Assembly (NCBI RefSeq): GCF_022968395.1
Contig: NZ_JALJQZ010000004.1
Span: forward strand, 1 to 64,000
Reading direction: 5' to 3'
From: Affinirhizobium lemnae
GTDB lineage: Bacteria > Pseudomonadota > Alphaproteobacteria > Rhizobiales > Rhizobiaceae
Length of the DNA: 64,000 nt
The translations under genes and the position numbers were made by a program. A model generated the notes under the pieces. It worked only from the letters and a program-made list of their open reading frames with translations, had not been told where the DNA came from and did not search any database. Positions within the stretch are counted from its first letter, which is position 1. Each line of letters opens with the position of its first letter. Shown one piece after another: positions 45,560 to 53,920 of the stretch.

Positions 45560-46351
45560 CTATTCTGCGTCCGGTGCCTTCAGGCGTGCCGTCCGCTTTT
45601 CCAGAAAAGCACGCAGGCGTTCATTTGCCTCGGGCGTGGCGGAGGCCAGCGCCGACATCAGCGATTCCGTAAACAGCCCGTCTTCGGAAGACATGTCGCG
45701 AATGCGCGGAAGCGCGTTCAGGATCGCATAGTTGGACATGGGTGCATTCTGCGCGGCAAGCCGAGCCAGTTCCTTAGCCTTCTCCAGAGCGGTTCCGGTA
45801 GGAACCACATAGTTGACGCCGCCCCAGACCTCCATTTGCGCCGGTCCTACGGTGCGCCCCGTCAGCATCATATCGCCCATGCGCTGTGCGCCGATCAACC
45901 GCGCAATGCGCACCGAGCCGCCACCGCCGACGAAAATGCCGCGCTGACCTTCGGGTAGGCCAAAAAACGCCGTCTCGTCCGCTACGCGCAGGTGGCAGGC
46001 CGCTGCCAGTTCGAAGCCACCGCCGACGACCGCGCCCTGCAAGGCGACAGCAAAGGGAATCGCACCCCGTTCGATACCGTCGAAAATCCGGTGCCAGCGG
46101 CGCGAGCCCATCACGGCGCCGATCAGCGGCTTCTGCATGTGTTCGGCAAGATCAAGGCCCGCGCAGAAATGCGTGCCTTCGCCAAAAATCACGGCAGCTT
46201 TTGCTTCGTCCTGGGCGCGCTCGATCGCGATATTTAGCGCCTCTACAACGCGGTCGCTCACGGCATTGCGTTTCTCCGGCCGCCGGAGACCGATCATGGC
46301 GATCTCGCCATCGAGTTCGTAGCTGATAGGTTCCTGATTTGCCATGTTCAT
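45560..46351 (-). CDS. Enoyl-CoA hydratase/isomerase (hydroxycinnamoyl-CoA hydratase-like)
   Basis: A 263-residue crotonase. Oxyanion-hole segments are GTHFCAGLDLAEHM and AVVGGGFELAAACHLRVAD, and the catalytic-glutamate region is FGLPEGQRGIFVGGGGSVRI. The start at 46351 precedes another ATG two codons on; the ribosome site is weak (GGGCGG). It is divergent from the feruloyl-CoA-synthetase-like gene and shares its upstream region with two 13-bp repeats. The expected reaction is hydration of the side-chain double bond of a cinnamoyl-CoA. Confidence 0.85.
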   Translation of the reverse strand: MNMANQEPISYELDGEIAMIGLRRPEKRNAVSDRVVEALNIAIERAQDEAKAAVIFGEGTHFCAGLDLAEHMQKPLIGAVMGSRRWHRIFDGIERGAIPFAVALQGAVVGGGFELAAACHLRVADETAFFGLPEGQRGIFVGGGGSVRIARLIGAQRMGDMMLTGRTVGPAQMEVWGGVNYVVPTGTALEKAKELARLAAQNAPMSNYAILNALPRIRDMSSEDGLFTESLMSALASATPEANERLRAFLEKRTARLKAPDAE

Positions 46352-46395
46352 GGTCCGCCCCGCTTGCTCAATTCTCATCCTCACTGCTAATTGTA

Positions 46396-46408
46396 ATGTC
46401 ACATAACA
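46396..46408. promoter_or_regulatory. 13-bp repeat, candidate MarR-family operator (copy 1)
   Basis: ATGTCACATAACA, repeated as ATGTCAGATAACA 65 bases further on. The copies differ at one base. They lie in the 151-base divergent region between the hydratase and the CoA ligase. A MarR regulator is encoded two genes downstream of the ligase, so it is the natural candidate to bind them. Confidence 0.4.
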
Positions 46409-46460
46409 GTTTCAGTGTAAATCATCTATTGCCCAAATGCGGCTGTGTGTGTAAACATTT

Positions 46461-46473
46461 ATGTCAGATAACA
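46461..46473. promoter_or_regulatory. 13-bp repeat, candidate MarR-family operator (copy 2)
   Basis: ATGTCAGATAACA, the second copy of the repeat at 46396. It lies 29 bases before the ligase start. It would overlap the 5' end of the transcript, a usual position for a repressor site. Confidence 0.4.
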
Positions 46474-46502
46474 TTTCTGGAGCACTCGGGGGGAGGAGCA
46501 CC

Positions 46503-48365
46503 ATGGCATTCGATAATGTCCGCATGGCCGTCGCGACCAAAGAGACGTCACCGCGAATCATTATGGAAACTCAGGCGGATGGCTCGATTATCGTTCGCCA
46601 GGAGGGGGCTATTCCAGCCTATCCGCGCTGCATCACAGAACGCTTCATGGCCTGGGCGCAAACCCATCCCGACCAGGTCTGGATGGGTCAGCGCAACGGT
46701 ACTGATGGTTGGCAAACGCTTAGCTACGCAGAGGGTCGCCGCGCGATTGAAGCCGTCGCCAGCCTTTTGGTCGAGCGTGGCATTTCAGTAGAGCGCCCGC
46801 TTCTCATCCTGTCTGGCAACTCCATTCCCCATGCCGTTATGGCGCTGGGGGCGCAGCATGCGGGCATTCCCTCAGCGGCTCTCGCGCCCGCCTATGCCCT
46901 GTCCGGGGAAGATCGCAGCAAGCTCATCTCTGTGGTGGAGCAATTGACGCCTGGCATGGTGTTTGCCGATCATGCGGAGCGATATCTTCCGGCCATCAGC
47001 GCGGTTCTCGGGCCGGATGTGCCGCTGGTCAGCCTGACGGGTGTGGCGCAGGACCGGGAAACCATCGCCTATGATGATGTCCTGAACACGGCACCGACCG
47101 CGGCCATGCAGGCGGCACATGATGCCGTCACGCCAGATACGATCGCGAAATTCCTGTTTACATCCGGCACGACCGGCAGTCCCAAGGCTGTCATCCAGAC
47201 GCATGGCATGCTCTGCGCCAATCAGGCCATGATCCGCGAAGCCTATGATTTCCTGATCCATGAGCCGCCGGTCATTATTGACTGGGCACCGTGGAACCAT
47301 ACGGCCAGCGGCAACAAGGTCTTCAATATGGCCATCTATAATGGTGGCTCCTATTACATTGATGACGGACGCCCGACGACGGACGGCATTCACGCCACCA
47401 TTCGCAATTTGCGGGAGATTGCCCCGACCTGGTATTTCAACGTGCCGGTGGGCTATCAATATCTCCTGGATGTGCTGGAGACGGATGAAACGCTTGCCCG
47501 CACCTTCTTTTCCCGCATGCGCATGATGATGTATGCGGGTGCCGGTATGAGCCAGGCCGTCTGGGATCGCCTGCAGGCTCTTGCCGAACGCCATGTGGAG
47601 GGTGGAGTGCCGCTCGTATCGGGGCTGGGAGCCACGGAAACCGGTCCATTTGCGCTCTATCATACGGACAAGAAGGAAAGGCCGGGCAATGTGGGTGTTC
47701 CGGCGCTTGGCGTCACGCTGAAGCTGGTTCCGCAGGAAGACAAGCTCGAAGCGCGGCTGAAAAGCCCTTCGATCACGCCCGGTTACTGGCGTAATGCCCC
47801 GCTCACCAGCCAGGCTTTCGATGAGGACGGCTTCTACAAACTGGGCGATGCGCTTCGGTTTGCCGTGCCGGGCGATCCCGCCGGTGGCTTCCTGTTCGAT
47901 GGACGGCTGGCGGAGAACTTCAAGCTCGCCACCGGCACCTGGGTTGCGGTCGGCCAGTTGCGGAGCCGACTTGTGGATGCTCTCGGCGGGTTGATATCGG
48001 ATGCCGTCATCGCCGGCGCCGAAAGGGATGACCTTCGTGCGCTTCTCGTTCCTAATTGGCCGCGCATCCGCGAACTGGCAGACGGTCTTCAATCGCTGCC
48101 GCCGGAAGAGCTTGCGGTACATCCTGTCGTCCGCTCCGCTCTGGAACAGAGGCTGAGCGCTCATGCCCAAGCGGCCACCGGCAGCGCCGCGCGCGTGGTT
48201 GCCGCCATGCTTCTCAAGGAGCCGCTGAACTTCGACAAGGGCGAGGTCACCGACAAGGGATCGGTCAACCAGCGCGCTGTCCTGCGCGAACGCGCGGATC
48301 TCGCCGAAGCGCTGTACGGAGACGATCCACGCGTCGTACATGCCATCTGGAAAGGAAAACGCTGA
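46503..48365 (+). CDS. Feruloyl/hydroxycinnamoyl-CoA synthetase-like AMP ligase
   Basis: A 620-residue adenylate-forming ligase. The P-loop is FLFTSGTTGSPKAVIQTHG, followed by DWAPWNHTASGNKVFNMAIY, LVSGLGATETGPFALYH and FKLATGTWVAVGQLR. This long form and the NFKLATGTWV hinge are typical of feruloyl-CoA synthetases. GGGAGGAG lies 6 bases before the chosen ATG; an in-frame ATG 14 codons upstream coincides with the candidate operator. It activates ferulate, coumarate or caffeate to the CoA ester. The next gene overlaps its stop by one base. Confidence 0.85.
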   Translation: MAFDNVRMAVATKETSPRIIMETQADGSIIVRQEGAIPAYPRCITERFMAWAQTHPDQVWMGQRNGTDGWQTLSYAEGRRAIEAVASLLVERGISVERPLLILSGNSIPHAVMALGAQHAGIPSAALAPAYALSGEDRSKLISVVEQLTPGMVFADHAERYLPAISAVLGPDVPLVSLTGVAQDRETIAYDDVLNTAPTAAMQAAHDAVTPDTIAKFLFTSGTTGSPKAVIQTHGMLCANQAMIREAYDFLIHEPPVIIDWAPWNHTASGNKVFNMAIYNGGSYYIDDGRPTTDGIHATIRNLREIAPTWYFNVPVGYQYLLDVLETDETLARTFFSRMRMMMYAGAGMSQAVWDRLQALAERHVEGGVPLVSGLGATETGPFALYHTDKKERPGNVGVPALGVTLKLVPQEDKLEARLKSPSITPGYWRNAPLTSQAFDEDGFYKLGDALRFAVPGDPAGGFLFDGRLAENFKLATGTWVAVGQLRSRLVDALGGLISDAVIAGAERDDLRALLVPNWPRIRELADGLQSLPPEELAVHPVVRSALEQRLSAHAQAATGSAARVVAAMLLKEPLNFDKGEVTDKGSVNQRAVLRERADLAEALYGDDPRVVHAIWKGKR

Positions 48366-49123
48366 TGGAACTTGCAAGCTCGCATATTGCCGTTACGGGC
48401 GGCGGGTCTGGTCTCGGGGAGGCAACCGCCAGGGCCCTTGCCGCTCAAGGTGCGCGTGTGACCGTCATCGACCGCAACAAGGCTGCTGCCGAACGCGTCG
48501 CGGCAGAAATTTCCGGTTACTCACTCGAGCTTGACGTCACTGATGAGGCCGTCGGGATAGCTCTTGATGGGGCGATTTCCCTCAACGGTTCTTTGCGCGG
48601 TCTCGTTAATTGCGCAGGCATTGGCGGAGCTGCCCGTATCGTTGGGCGAAACGGTGCCATGCCGCTCGGCGATTTCGAGAAGACGATCCGCGTGAACCTC
48701 ATCGGAACGTTCAACATGTTGCGGCTTGCGGCAGAGCGGATGCAGGCGAACGAACCCGACGCCAAGGGAGAACGCGGCGCAATCGTCAACACCGCCTCGG
48801 TGGCGGCCTTTGACGGGCAGTTGGGGCAGGCCGCCTATGCGGCATCCAAGGGCGGCATCGTCTCTCTCGCCCTGCCCGCCGCGCGCGAGCTTTCCCGCTT
48901 TGGGATCCGTGTCAACACGGTCGCGCCGGGCCTCTTTCTCACCCCGCTTCTGGCAGAACTTCCGCCGGAAGTGCAGCAGGGTCTTGCGGCGTCCATCCCC
49001 TTCCCCGCTCGCCTTGGCGATCCTGCTGAATTTGCGGATGCAGTCATATTCGCCTTGACCAACCGGTATCTGAACGCCGAAGTGATCCGGCTTGACGGGG
49101 CGCTTCGCTTGCCCCCGAAATAG
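48365..49123 (+). CDS. SDR, 3-hydroxyacyl-CoA dehydrogenase type II-like
   Basis: A 252-residue classical SDR. The cofactor motif is VTGGGSGLGEATARALA, the serine is in VNTASVAAFDGQ and the YxxxK motif is YAASKGG. The order and C-terminal LNAEVIRLDGALRLPPK fit type II 3-hydroxyacyl-CoA dehydrogenases. In the beta-oxidative hydroxycinnamate route it would oxidise the phenylhydroxypropionyl-CoA to the beta-keto form. The ATG overlaps the ligase stop (TGATG). MarR follows after 28 bases. Confidence 0.87.
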   Translation: MELASSHIAVTGGGSGLGEATARALAAQGARVTVIDRNKAAAERVAAEISGYSLELDVTDEAVGIALDGAISLNGSLRGLVNCAGIGGAARIVGRNGAMPLGDFEKTIRVNLIGTFNMLRLAAERMQANEPDAKGERGAIVNTASVAAFDGQLGQAAYAASKGGIVSLALPAARELSRFGIRVNTVAPGLFLTPLLAELPPEVQQGLAASIPFPARLGDPAEFADAVIFALTNRYLNAEVIRLDGALRLPPK

Positions 49124-49151
49124 GCAGGGCAGAATTGAAGACGGAGTGTGC

Positions 49152-49661
49152 ATGGTTCGCAAGGCGGCAGAGAAGGTGAAGGCAGAGACGCAGGAGCCGG
49201 AGACCCCCTCCGCTGATGCGCATTTGACGCGTTTCGTCGGCTATGACCTCAAGCGCCTCTTGAATCTGGTTCAGAGTGATCTGACCCGCGTTCTTGTTCC
49301 CTTCAACCTGCGGATCATTTCCTATTCCGTGCTTTCGGTCGTCGTGCGCTGTCCGGGCATCAATCAGACGCGGCTGGCGGAGGCATTGAAGCTCGAACGC
49401 TCCAATCTGGTCCAGATCGTGGACGAGCTCTCCACCCGCAGACTTCTGACGCGCAACCCGATCGAGAACAATCGTCGCAGCCATGCGCTTCTGGCGACAC
49501 CCGAGGGGATGGCGCTGATCGAGGCCGTCGATCTCGAAGTGATCGCCCATGAAGAAAAGCTTTTCTCCGATCTCAGCCCGGCTGAATTGACGATGCTGCG
49601 GCAATTGCTCCTCAGGGCGCGCCAGAGCATTGAATTGCGTATGGTGGATGAGGCAGATTGA
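49152..49661 (+). CDS. MarR family transcriptional regulator
   Basis: A 169-residue MarR protein. The winged-helix region has LSVVVRCPGINQTRLAEALK, LERSNLVQIVDELSTRRLL and the wing RNPIENNRRSHALLAT. GGAG lies upstream of the ATG. It closes the rightward ligase-SDR operon. In Agrobacterium fabrum a MarR-type repressor (CouR) controls hydroxycinnamate genes and responds to the CoA thioester; this protein is likely its counterpart, with the 13-bp repeats at 46396 and 46461 as candidate sites. Confidence 0.87.
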   Translation: MVRKAAEKVKAETQEPETPSADAHLTRFVGYDLKRLLNLVQSDLTRVLVPFNLRIISYSVLSVVVRCPGINQTRLAEALKLERSNLVQIVDELSTRRLLTRNPIENNRRSHALLATPEGMALIEAVDLEVIAHEEKLFSDLSPAELTMLRQLLLRARQSIELRMVDEAD

Positions 49662-50014
49662 ACGCCTCACACCGCGCCTGCGCACAGAAATACGAATCGA
49701 TTCAGGTTGTTGAGTCGGGCCCAAGACCTCGCGATTCGGGCTCTCATACAGCGCCCAGCCGGTCTGTCATGCGCCAGAGACACAGATTCCTGTGAATCCG
49801 TTCCTTGAAAATGCCCCTGGCCGCATCTTTCCGCGCAGGGTCGCCATTTGGTGAAATAGCCAAATTCGTAAAGGAGTCAGCGGTTTAGCTGCCAGTTTCT
49901 ACGGGTGGTGGGAAAATACGTTAACCATTTATCGCTTGTCACATCCCGCAAATGGCCGATACTGGCGGCAGTTTTGTAATTTGGTCCATTTTATCGCCAG
50001 AACGGTCGCAGTTC
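49662..50014. other. Upstream region of the repABC operon
   Basis: About 353 bases between the MarR gene and repA. The part from 49850 is AT-richer and should hold the repABC promoter and RepA operator. A stretch GTTAACCATTTATCGCTTGTC near 49920 is promoter-like, but no clear -35/-10 pair or palindrome is evident. I see no gene. Confidence 0.5.
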
Positions 50015-51211
50015 ATGAACGCCTTTACGAGGTTGCCGTCTTTCGAGTTCGACGAGAAGATCCTGCTTCAGGGGGCAGAGATCTCGCGTCGTCTTGACCA
50101 GCTTCGTATGGACAAGTTTCCACCAAACGCCCGCAAGACGTTGCGCCTGTTCTCCATGGCCGAAGTGGCGCATTATCTGGGTGTCAGCCCCAACAATCTG
50201 AAGCGGCTGCATCTGGAAGGCAAGGGTCCGGTGCCGACGACCTCCACCGGCGGACGTCGCTTCTACACTGGCGAGCAGATGCGCGAACTGCGCCATTTTC
50301 TGGATCGCACCGGCAAATCCGACGCCAAGAAATATGTGCCGCACCGCAAGGACGGCGACAAGCTGCAAGTGATTGCCGTCGTCAACTTCAAGGGCGGTTC
50401 CGGCAAGACCACGACGACGGCGCATCTCGCGCAGCATCTGGCCCTCACCGGGCACCGCGTTCTGGCGATTGATCTCGACCCGCAGGCGTCACTCTCGGCG
50501 CTGCACGGGTTCCAGCCGGAGCTTGACCGCAACCCTTCGCTTTACGACGCCATACGCTACGATGATGCGCGCAAGCCCCTGTCCGAGATCATCCAGCAGA
50601 CCAATTTTCCGGATCTCGACATCATTCCGGCCAATCTCGAGCTGCAGGAATACGAATACGATACGCCGCTTTCCATGCAGACCTCAGTTGAGGGCAAGCG
50701 CTTCTTCACTCGTCTCGGCAAGGCGCTTTCCGATGTGGATGACCGATACGATGTGGTCGTGCTCGATTGCCCGCCGCAGCTCGGTTACCTGACGCTGACC
50801 GCACTGACGGCCGCGACCTCTGTACTGATCACCGTTCATCCGCAGATGCTGGATCTCATGTCGATGAGCCAGTTCCTTCTAATGCTCGGAAACATCACCA
50901 AGACGATCAAACGGGCCGGCGCCAATGTGGAAATGGATTGGCTCCGCTATCTGATCACCCGCTACGAGCCTACCGATGTGCCCCAGGCCCAGATGCTGGG
51001 CTTCATGCAGTCCATGCTTGCGGAAGAGATCCTTCGCCAGCCGATGCTGAAGTCGACGGCGATCTCTGACGCTGGCCTGACCAAGCAGACGCTTTATGAA
51101 GTTGAGCGGAATAACTTCAACCGCGCGACCTACGACCGGGCCATCGAGTGCCTGGATGCCGTCAACTTCGAGATCCAGGGTCTCATCCACCGGGCATGGG
51201 GGCGTCTGTGA
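50015..51211 (+). CDS. repA: Plasmid partition protein RepA (ParA-type ATPase), first copy
   Basis: A 398-residue RepA. An N-terminal HTH-like part (FSMAEVAHYLGVSPNNLKRL) precedes the ParA domain with the deviant Walker A KGGSGKTTT starting at K126. Further motifs are AIDLDPQASLSALHG, VLDCPPQLGYLTLTA and HPQMLDLMSMSQFLLML. It moves plasmid copies apart with RepB and represses the operon. The start at 50015 makes both RepA copies the same length; an ATG at 49952 would add 21 unusual residues. It is followed by a parS site and repB. Confidence 0.94.
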   Translation: MNAFTRLPSFEFDEKILLQGAEISRRLDQLRMDKFPPNARKTLRLFSMAEVAHYLGVSPNNLKRLHLEGKGPVPTTSTGGRRFYTGEQMRELRHFLDRTGKSDAKKYVPHRKDGDKLQVIAVVNFKGGSGKTTTTAHLAQHLALTGHRVLAIDLDPQASLSALHGFQPELDRNPSLYDAIRYDDARKPLSEIIQQTNFPDLDIIPANLELQEYEYDTPLSMQTSVEGKRFFTRLGKALSDVDDRYDVVVLDCPPQLGYLTLTALTAATSVLITVHPQMLDLMSMSQFLLMLGNITKTIKRAGANVEMDWLRYLITRYEPTDVPQAQMLGFMQSMLAEEILRQPMLKSTAISDAGLTKQTLYEVERNNFNRATYDRAIECLDAVNFEIQGLIHRAWGRL

Positions 51212-51215
51212 TGCT

Positions 51216-51231
51216 GTTGACCGCCGTCAAC
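51216..51231. promoter_or_regulatory. parS centromere site (repA-repB gap)
   Basis: The sequence GTTGACCGCCGTCAAC fits the repABC parS consensus GTT-N2-C-N-GC-N-G-N2-AAC at every fixed position. It lies 4 bases after the repA stop and 50 bases before repB. parS sites between repA and repB are known in several repABC plasmids. RepB binds it to start partition. Confidence 0.85.
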
Positions 51232-51280
51232 TTTGCTGTTTTTCGCAAGTCTCTCCGTGGGTTAGGCAGGAGATTGCTTC

Positions 51281-52261
51281 ATGGCGCGTAAGAACCCTTT
51301 CGCCAATGTCATGACGGAGCAGACTGACGCAAACCCGGTCGCTTTGGACTATACGGTCAAGGGCGCCTCGCGCTCGATCATCTCCACGATCGATGAACTG
51401 GCGGCGCGCGCCGACAAGCTTCTGGAAGGCGAGACTGTCGTAGACCTTGATCCGGCGACCGTCGATGTCTCCTTCGTGCAGGATCGGCTGGAGGATGACC
51501 GCAACGCCTTCGAGACGCTGAAGGCGGCAATCCGGGAGCAGGGTCAGACGAGCCCGATCCTCGTGCGGCCGCATCCATCCGATGCTGCACGCTACATGGT
51601 AGTCTTTGGGCATCGGCGATTGCGGGTGGCGAGCGAACTCGGCCGACCCGTTCGCGCTGTCGTCAAAGCCATTTCCGATCGTGATCATGTCATTGCACAG
51701 GGCCAGGAAAATTCGGCGCGCTCCGACCTCTCCTTCATCGAAAGGGCGCGCTTCGCAAAACGACTGAGCGAACTGAACTACGACGGCGACAATCTGACGG
51801 TCATGACCGCGCTCTCTATAGACAAGGCAACGCTCTCTAAAATGCTGTCGGTCGCCAGCATGCCGCAGGACATTCTGTCGGCCATCGGTGGTGCGAGATC
51901 GCCGGGTCGCGACCGCTGGTACGAACTCAAGCACCTGCTTGAGAACCCGCGCGTGCTGGAAGAGTTGCGCCGGATTCTATCGCAGACCAGCCTTGAGGGC
52001 ATTGATGGCGATGCCCGCTTTGCCTTCGTCATGGATGCTTTGACCCGAAAGAAGATTGCGGGTTACCGCCCAGAGCCGAAACGCGAGATCTGGTCCGCGC
52101 GGGATCGGGCGCTCTCGGCCAATATCCGCAGTGACGGGAACAGTTACACTCTTGCCCTGAAAAGCAAGAATGCAAAGGCCAAGGATGCGGCCGGCTTCGG
52201 CGCATTCGTTGCCGAGCATCTGGACGATCTCTACGCCAAATATCGCAAACGCAACTCGTGA
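51281..52261 (+). CDS. repB: Plasmid partition protein RepB (ParB family), first copy
   Basis: A 326-residue ParB-like protein. The ParB N-terminal region has ILVRPHPSDAARYMVVFGHR and RLRVASELG, followed by GQENSARSDLSFIERARFA and an HTH part LTVMTALSIDKATLSKMLSV. The C-terminus is basic (YRKRNS). It binds the parS site just upstream. The stop is followed by the antisense RNA region and repC. Confidence 0.94.
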   Translation: MARKNPFANVMTEQTDANPVALDYTVKGASRSIISTIDELAARADKLLEGETVVDLDPATVDVSFVQDRLEDDRNAFETLKAAIREQGQTSPILVRPHPSDAARYMVVFGHRRLRVASELGRPVRAVVKAISDRDHVIAQGQENSARSDLSFIERARFAKRLSELNYDGDNLTVMTALSIDKATLSKMLSVASMPQDILSAIGGARSPGRDRWYELKHLLENPRVLEELRRILSQTSLEGIDGDARFAFVMDALTRKKIAGYRPEPKREIWSARDRALSANIRSDGNSYTLALKSKNAKAKDAAGFGAFVAEHLDDLYAKYRKRNS

Positions 52262-52276
52262 GGATTATCGACCGCA

Positions 52277-52331
52277 AAAGAAAAAGGCCCCCAAACGTTA
52301 CCGTCGTGGAAGCCCTTCTCAATCTGTAGCA
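52277..52331 (-). ncRNA. Counter-transcribed RNA (ctRNA) of repABC
   Basis: An antisense RNA of about 55 nt in the repB-repC gap. Its 3' end is a G:U-rich stem, GGCTTCC pairing with GGGGGCC, followed by TTTTTCTTTT on the minus strand. The 5' end is placed about 6 bases after a -10 box. Size, position and terminator match the ctRNA known from repABC plasmids such as p42d, which blocks repC expression and sets incompatibility. Exact ends are estimates. Confidence 0.8.
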
Positions 52332-52336
52332 AGATC

Positions 52337-52365
52337 AGAATCGCATTTCCATGAATCGCAGTCAA
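52337..52365 (-). promoter_or_regulatory. ctRNA promoter
   Basis: On the minus strand TTGACT (52365-52360) and GATTCT (52342-52337) are separated by 17 bases. This is a good sigma-70-type pair for the antisense RNA that starts just beyond. Confidence 0.7.
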
Positions 52366-52424
52366 GAGTCTTTGGCACCGTTTTGGTGAGCGGATTTCTT
52401 TTGCCTTTGAAAAGGTGAAGGACC

Positions 52425-53657
52425 ATGCAGAGTGGAAATGTAACGACGCCCTTCGGGCAGCGGCGGGTGTCGCTTGCGCTCGTGAAAGGGCAACTGGACC
52501 GCGGGGGCCCTCCCCCGGCGCATTCAGTCGACAAATGGAAGGTGTTTCGCGACGTGGCCGAAGCGCGCCAGCGCCTTGGATTGCAGGATCGCGCGATTGC
52601 CGTCCTGGATGCACTCCTGACCTTCTATCCGGGCAATGAGTTGAAACCGGATGGCAGCCTCGTCGTGTTTCCATCGAACGCCCAATTGTCACTGCGGGCG
52701 CATGGGATTGCTGGCACGACACTTCGTCGGCATCTGGCCGCACTCGTCGAGGCAGGGCTGATCGACCGACGCGACAGCCCGAACGGAAAGCGCTATGCGC
52801 GCCGGTCGCAGGCTGGCGACATCGAGAACGCCTTTGGCTTCGACCTGCGGCCTCTGGTCCAGCGCGCCTCAGAATTGGCCAATCTTGCGCAGGATGTTGT
52901 CCGCGAAGCGCAGGCGTTCCGCCGTGCCAAGGAGGCCTTGACCATTTGCCGTCGCGACATTCGTAAGCTTTTGACGGCTGCGATGGAGGAAGGTGCTGAC
53001 GGAGATTGGTCGCAGATCGAAGAAAGCTACATCACCATTCTTGCCCGCCTCCCCCGCGCCCCAGGCAGGCAGATCGTGGAAAACGTTCTCGATGAACTTG
53101 AGCTTTTGCGTGACGAGATCATCAACCGGCTGGAATTGCTGCTGAAAACACAAAATCCAGAGAGCAATGACAACCAAAATGGGCGTCACATACAGAATTC
53201 AAATCCAGAGTCCATCACTGAATTTGAACCTCGCTTTAGAAAAGACGAGAGCGCGGCGCAGCGACCGACACGCAATGACCGGGCGGTGCTGCAGAAAGCC
53301 TTTCCGCTTGCCATGGTGCTACGGGCCTGCCCGCAAATCGTCGATTATGGCCCAGGCGGGGCGGTTGCGAACTGGCGAGATTTGATGAGCGCCGCGGTGG
53401 TTGTCCGTTCGATGCTGGGAATAAGTCCCTCCGCCTATCAGGATGCCTGTGACGCCATGGGGCCGGAGAATGCTGCCATCACGCTTGCCTGTATGCTGGA
53501 ACGATCCGGCCATATCCAATCCGCCGGTGGCTATCTGCGGGATCTGACATCCAAAACCCGGCGTGGTGAGTTTTCATTGGGGCCGGTCCTGATGGCACTT
53601 TTGCGCTCGCAAGGGGAAAGGCCCGGTGCGCATGACCTGGATGCCTCTGCCGGATGA
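52425..53657 (+). CDS. repC: Replication initiator RepC
   Basis: A 410-residue RepC. The N-terminus MQSGNVTTPFGQRRVSLALV and the following DKWKVFRDVAEARQRLGLQD, LTFYPGNEL and NAQLSLRAHGIAGTTLRRHL are typical of the alphaproteobacterial initiator. A short hairpin CACC-GTTTT-GGTG and the GAAGGA ribosome site precede the ATG, where the ctRNA acts. The origin is expected within the gene. It ends the first rep operon; the second repAB pair has no repC of its own. Confidence 0.95.
   Translation: MQSGNVTTPFGQRRVSLALVKGQLDRGGPPPAHSVDKWKVFRDVAEARQRLGLQDRAIAVLDALLTFYPGNELKPDGSLVVFPSNAQLSLRAHGIAGTTLRRHLAALVEAGLIDRRDSPNGKRYARRSQAGDIENAFGFDLRPLVQRASELANLAQDVVREAQAFRRAKEALTICRRDIRKLLTAAMEEGADGDWSQIEESYITILARLPRAPGRQIVENVLDELELLRDEIINRLELLLKTQNPESNDNQNGRHIQNSNPESITEFEPRFRKDESAAQRPTRNDRAVLQKAFPLAMVLRACPQIVDYGPGGAVANWRDLMSAAVVVRSMLGISPSAYQDACDAMGPENAAITLACMLERSGHIQSAGGYLRDLTSKTRRGEFSLGPVLMALLRSQGERPGAHDLDASAG
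53141..53246. other. Likely replication origin (oriV) inside repC
   Basis: An AT-rich stretch within a GC-rich gene, with AAATCCAGAG occurring twice (53153-53162 and 53201-53210). In studied repABC plasmids the origin lies in an AT-rich part of repC. The boundaries are estimated from composition only. Confidence 0.55.
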
Positions 53658-53719
53658 GATGGATCGGAATCTGTCTCGACCCTATCATCGGAGAGGCTGT
53701 TGGCCTGGTGCTGAACAGC

Positions 53720-53739
53720 CTGTTGTCCGCGGACAACAG
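53720..53739. promoter_or_regulatory. parS-like palindrome of the second repAB (copy 1)
   Basis: CTGTTGTCCGCGGACAACAG is a perfect 20-bp palindrome whose inner 16 bases, GTTGTCCGCGGACAAC, match the repABC parS consensus at all fixed positions. The variable bases differ from the site at 51216. It lies 63 bases after repC and 182 bases before the second repA. Confidence 0.85.
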
Positions 53740-53767
53740 TGGCGGTGATGCATTGACCGGTCGTTCC

Positions 53768-53783
53768 GTTGTCCGCGGACAAC
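53768..53783. promoter_or_regulatory. parS-like palindrome of the second repAB (copy 2)
   Basis: GTTGTCCGCGGACAAC, identical in its 16 bases to copy 1 and 46 bases away centre to centre. Two equal sites before the second repA suggest that its RepB binds here for partition and possibly for control of the repAB promoter. Confidence 0.85.
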
Positions 53784-53920
53784 TGTTTCGACACGATGAT
53801 AGGCACTGGCACGTTGCAACGAAATCGAGCCGATGTTTGTGCATTCTTCACGAATCAGCTTTTATGTGAGTAGCGCTATTTCTGCCCAATGAAGAAAATT
53901 TGCGCTACTGGAGATCTAAA

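Noticed and set aside
46872..48377. 501-codon minus-strand frame opposite the feruloyl-CoA-synthetase-like gene
   Set aside because: The plus-strand protein has all AMP-ligase motifs; the antisense product is Arg/Gln/His-rich with no motif.
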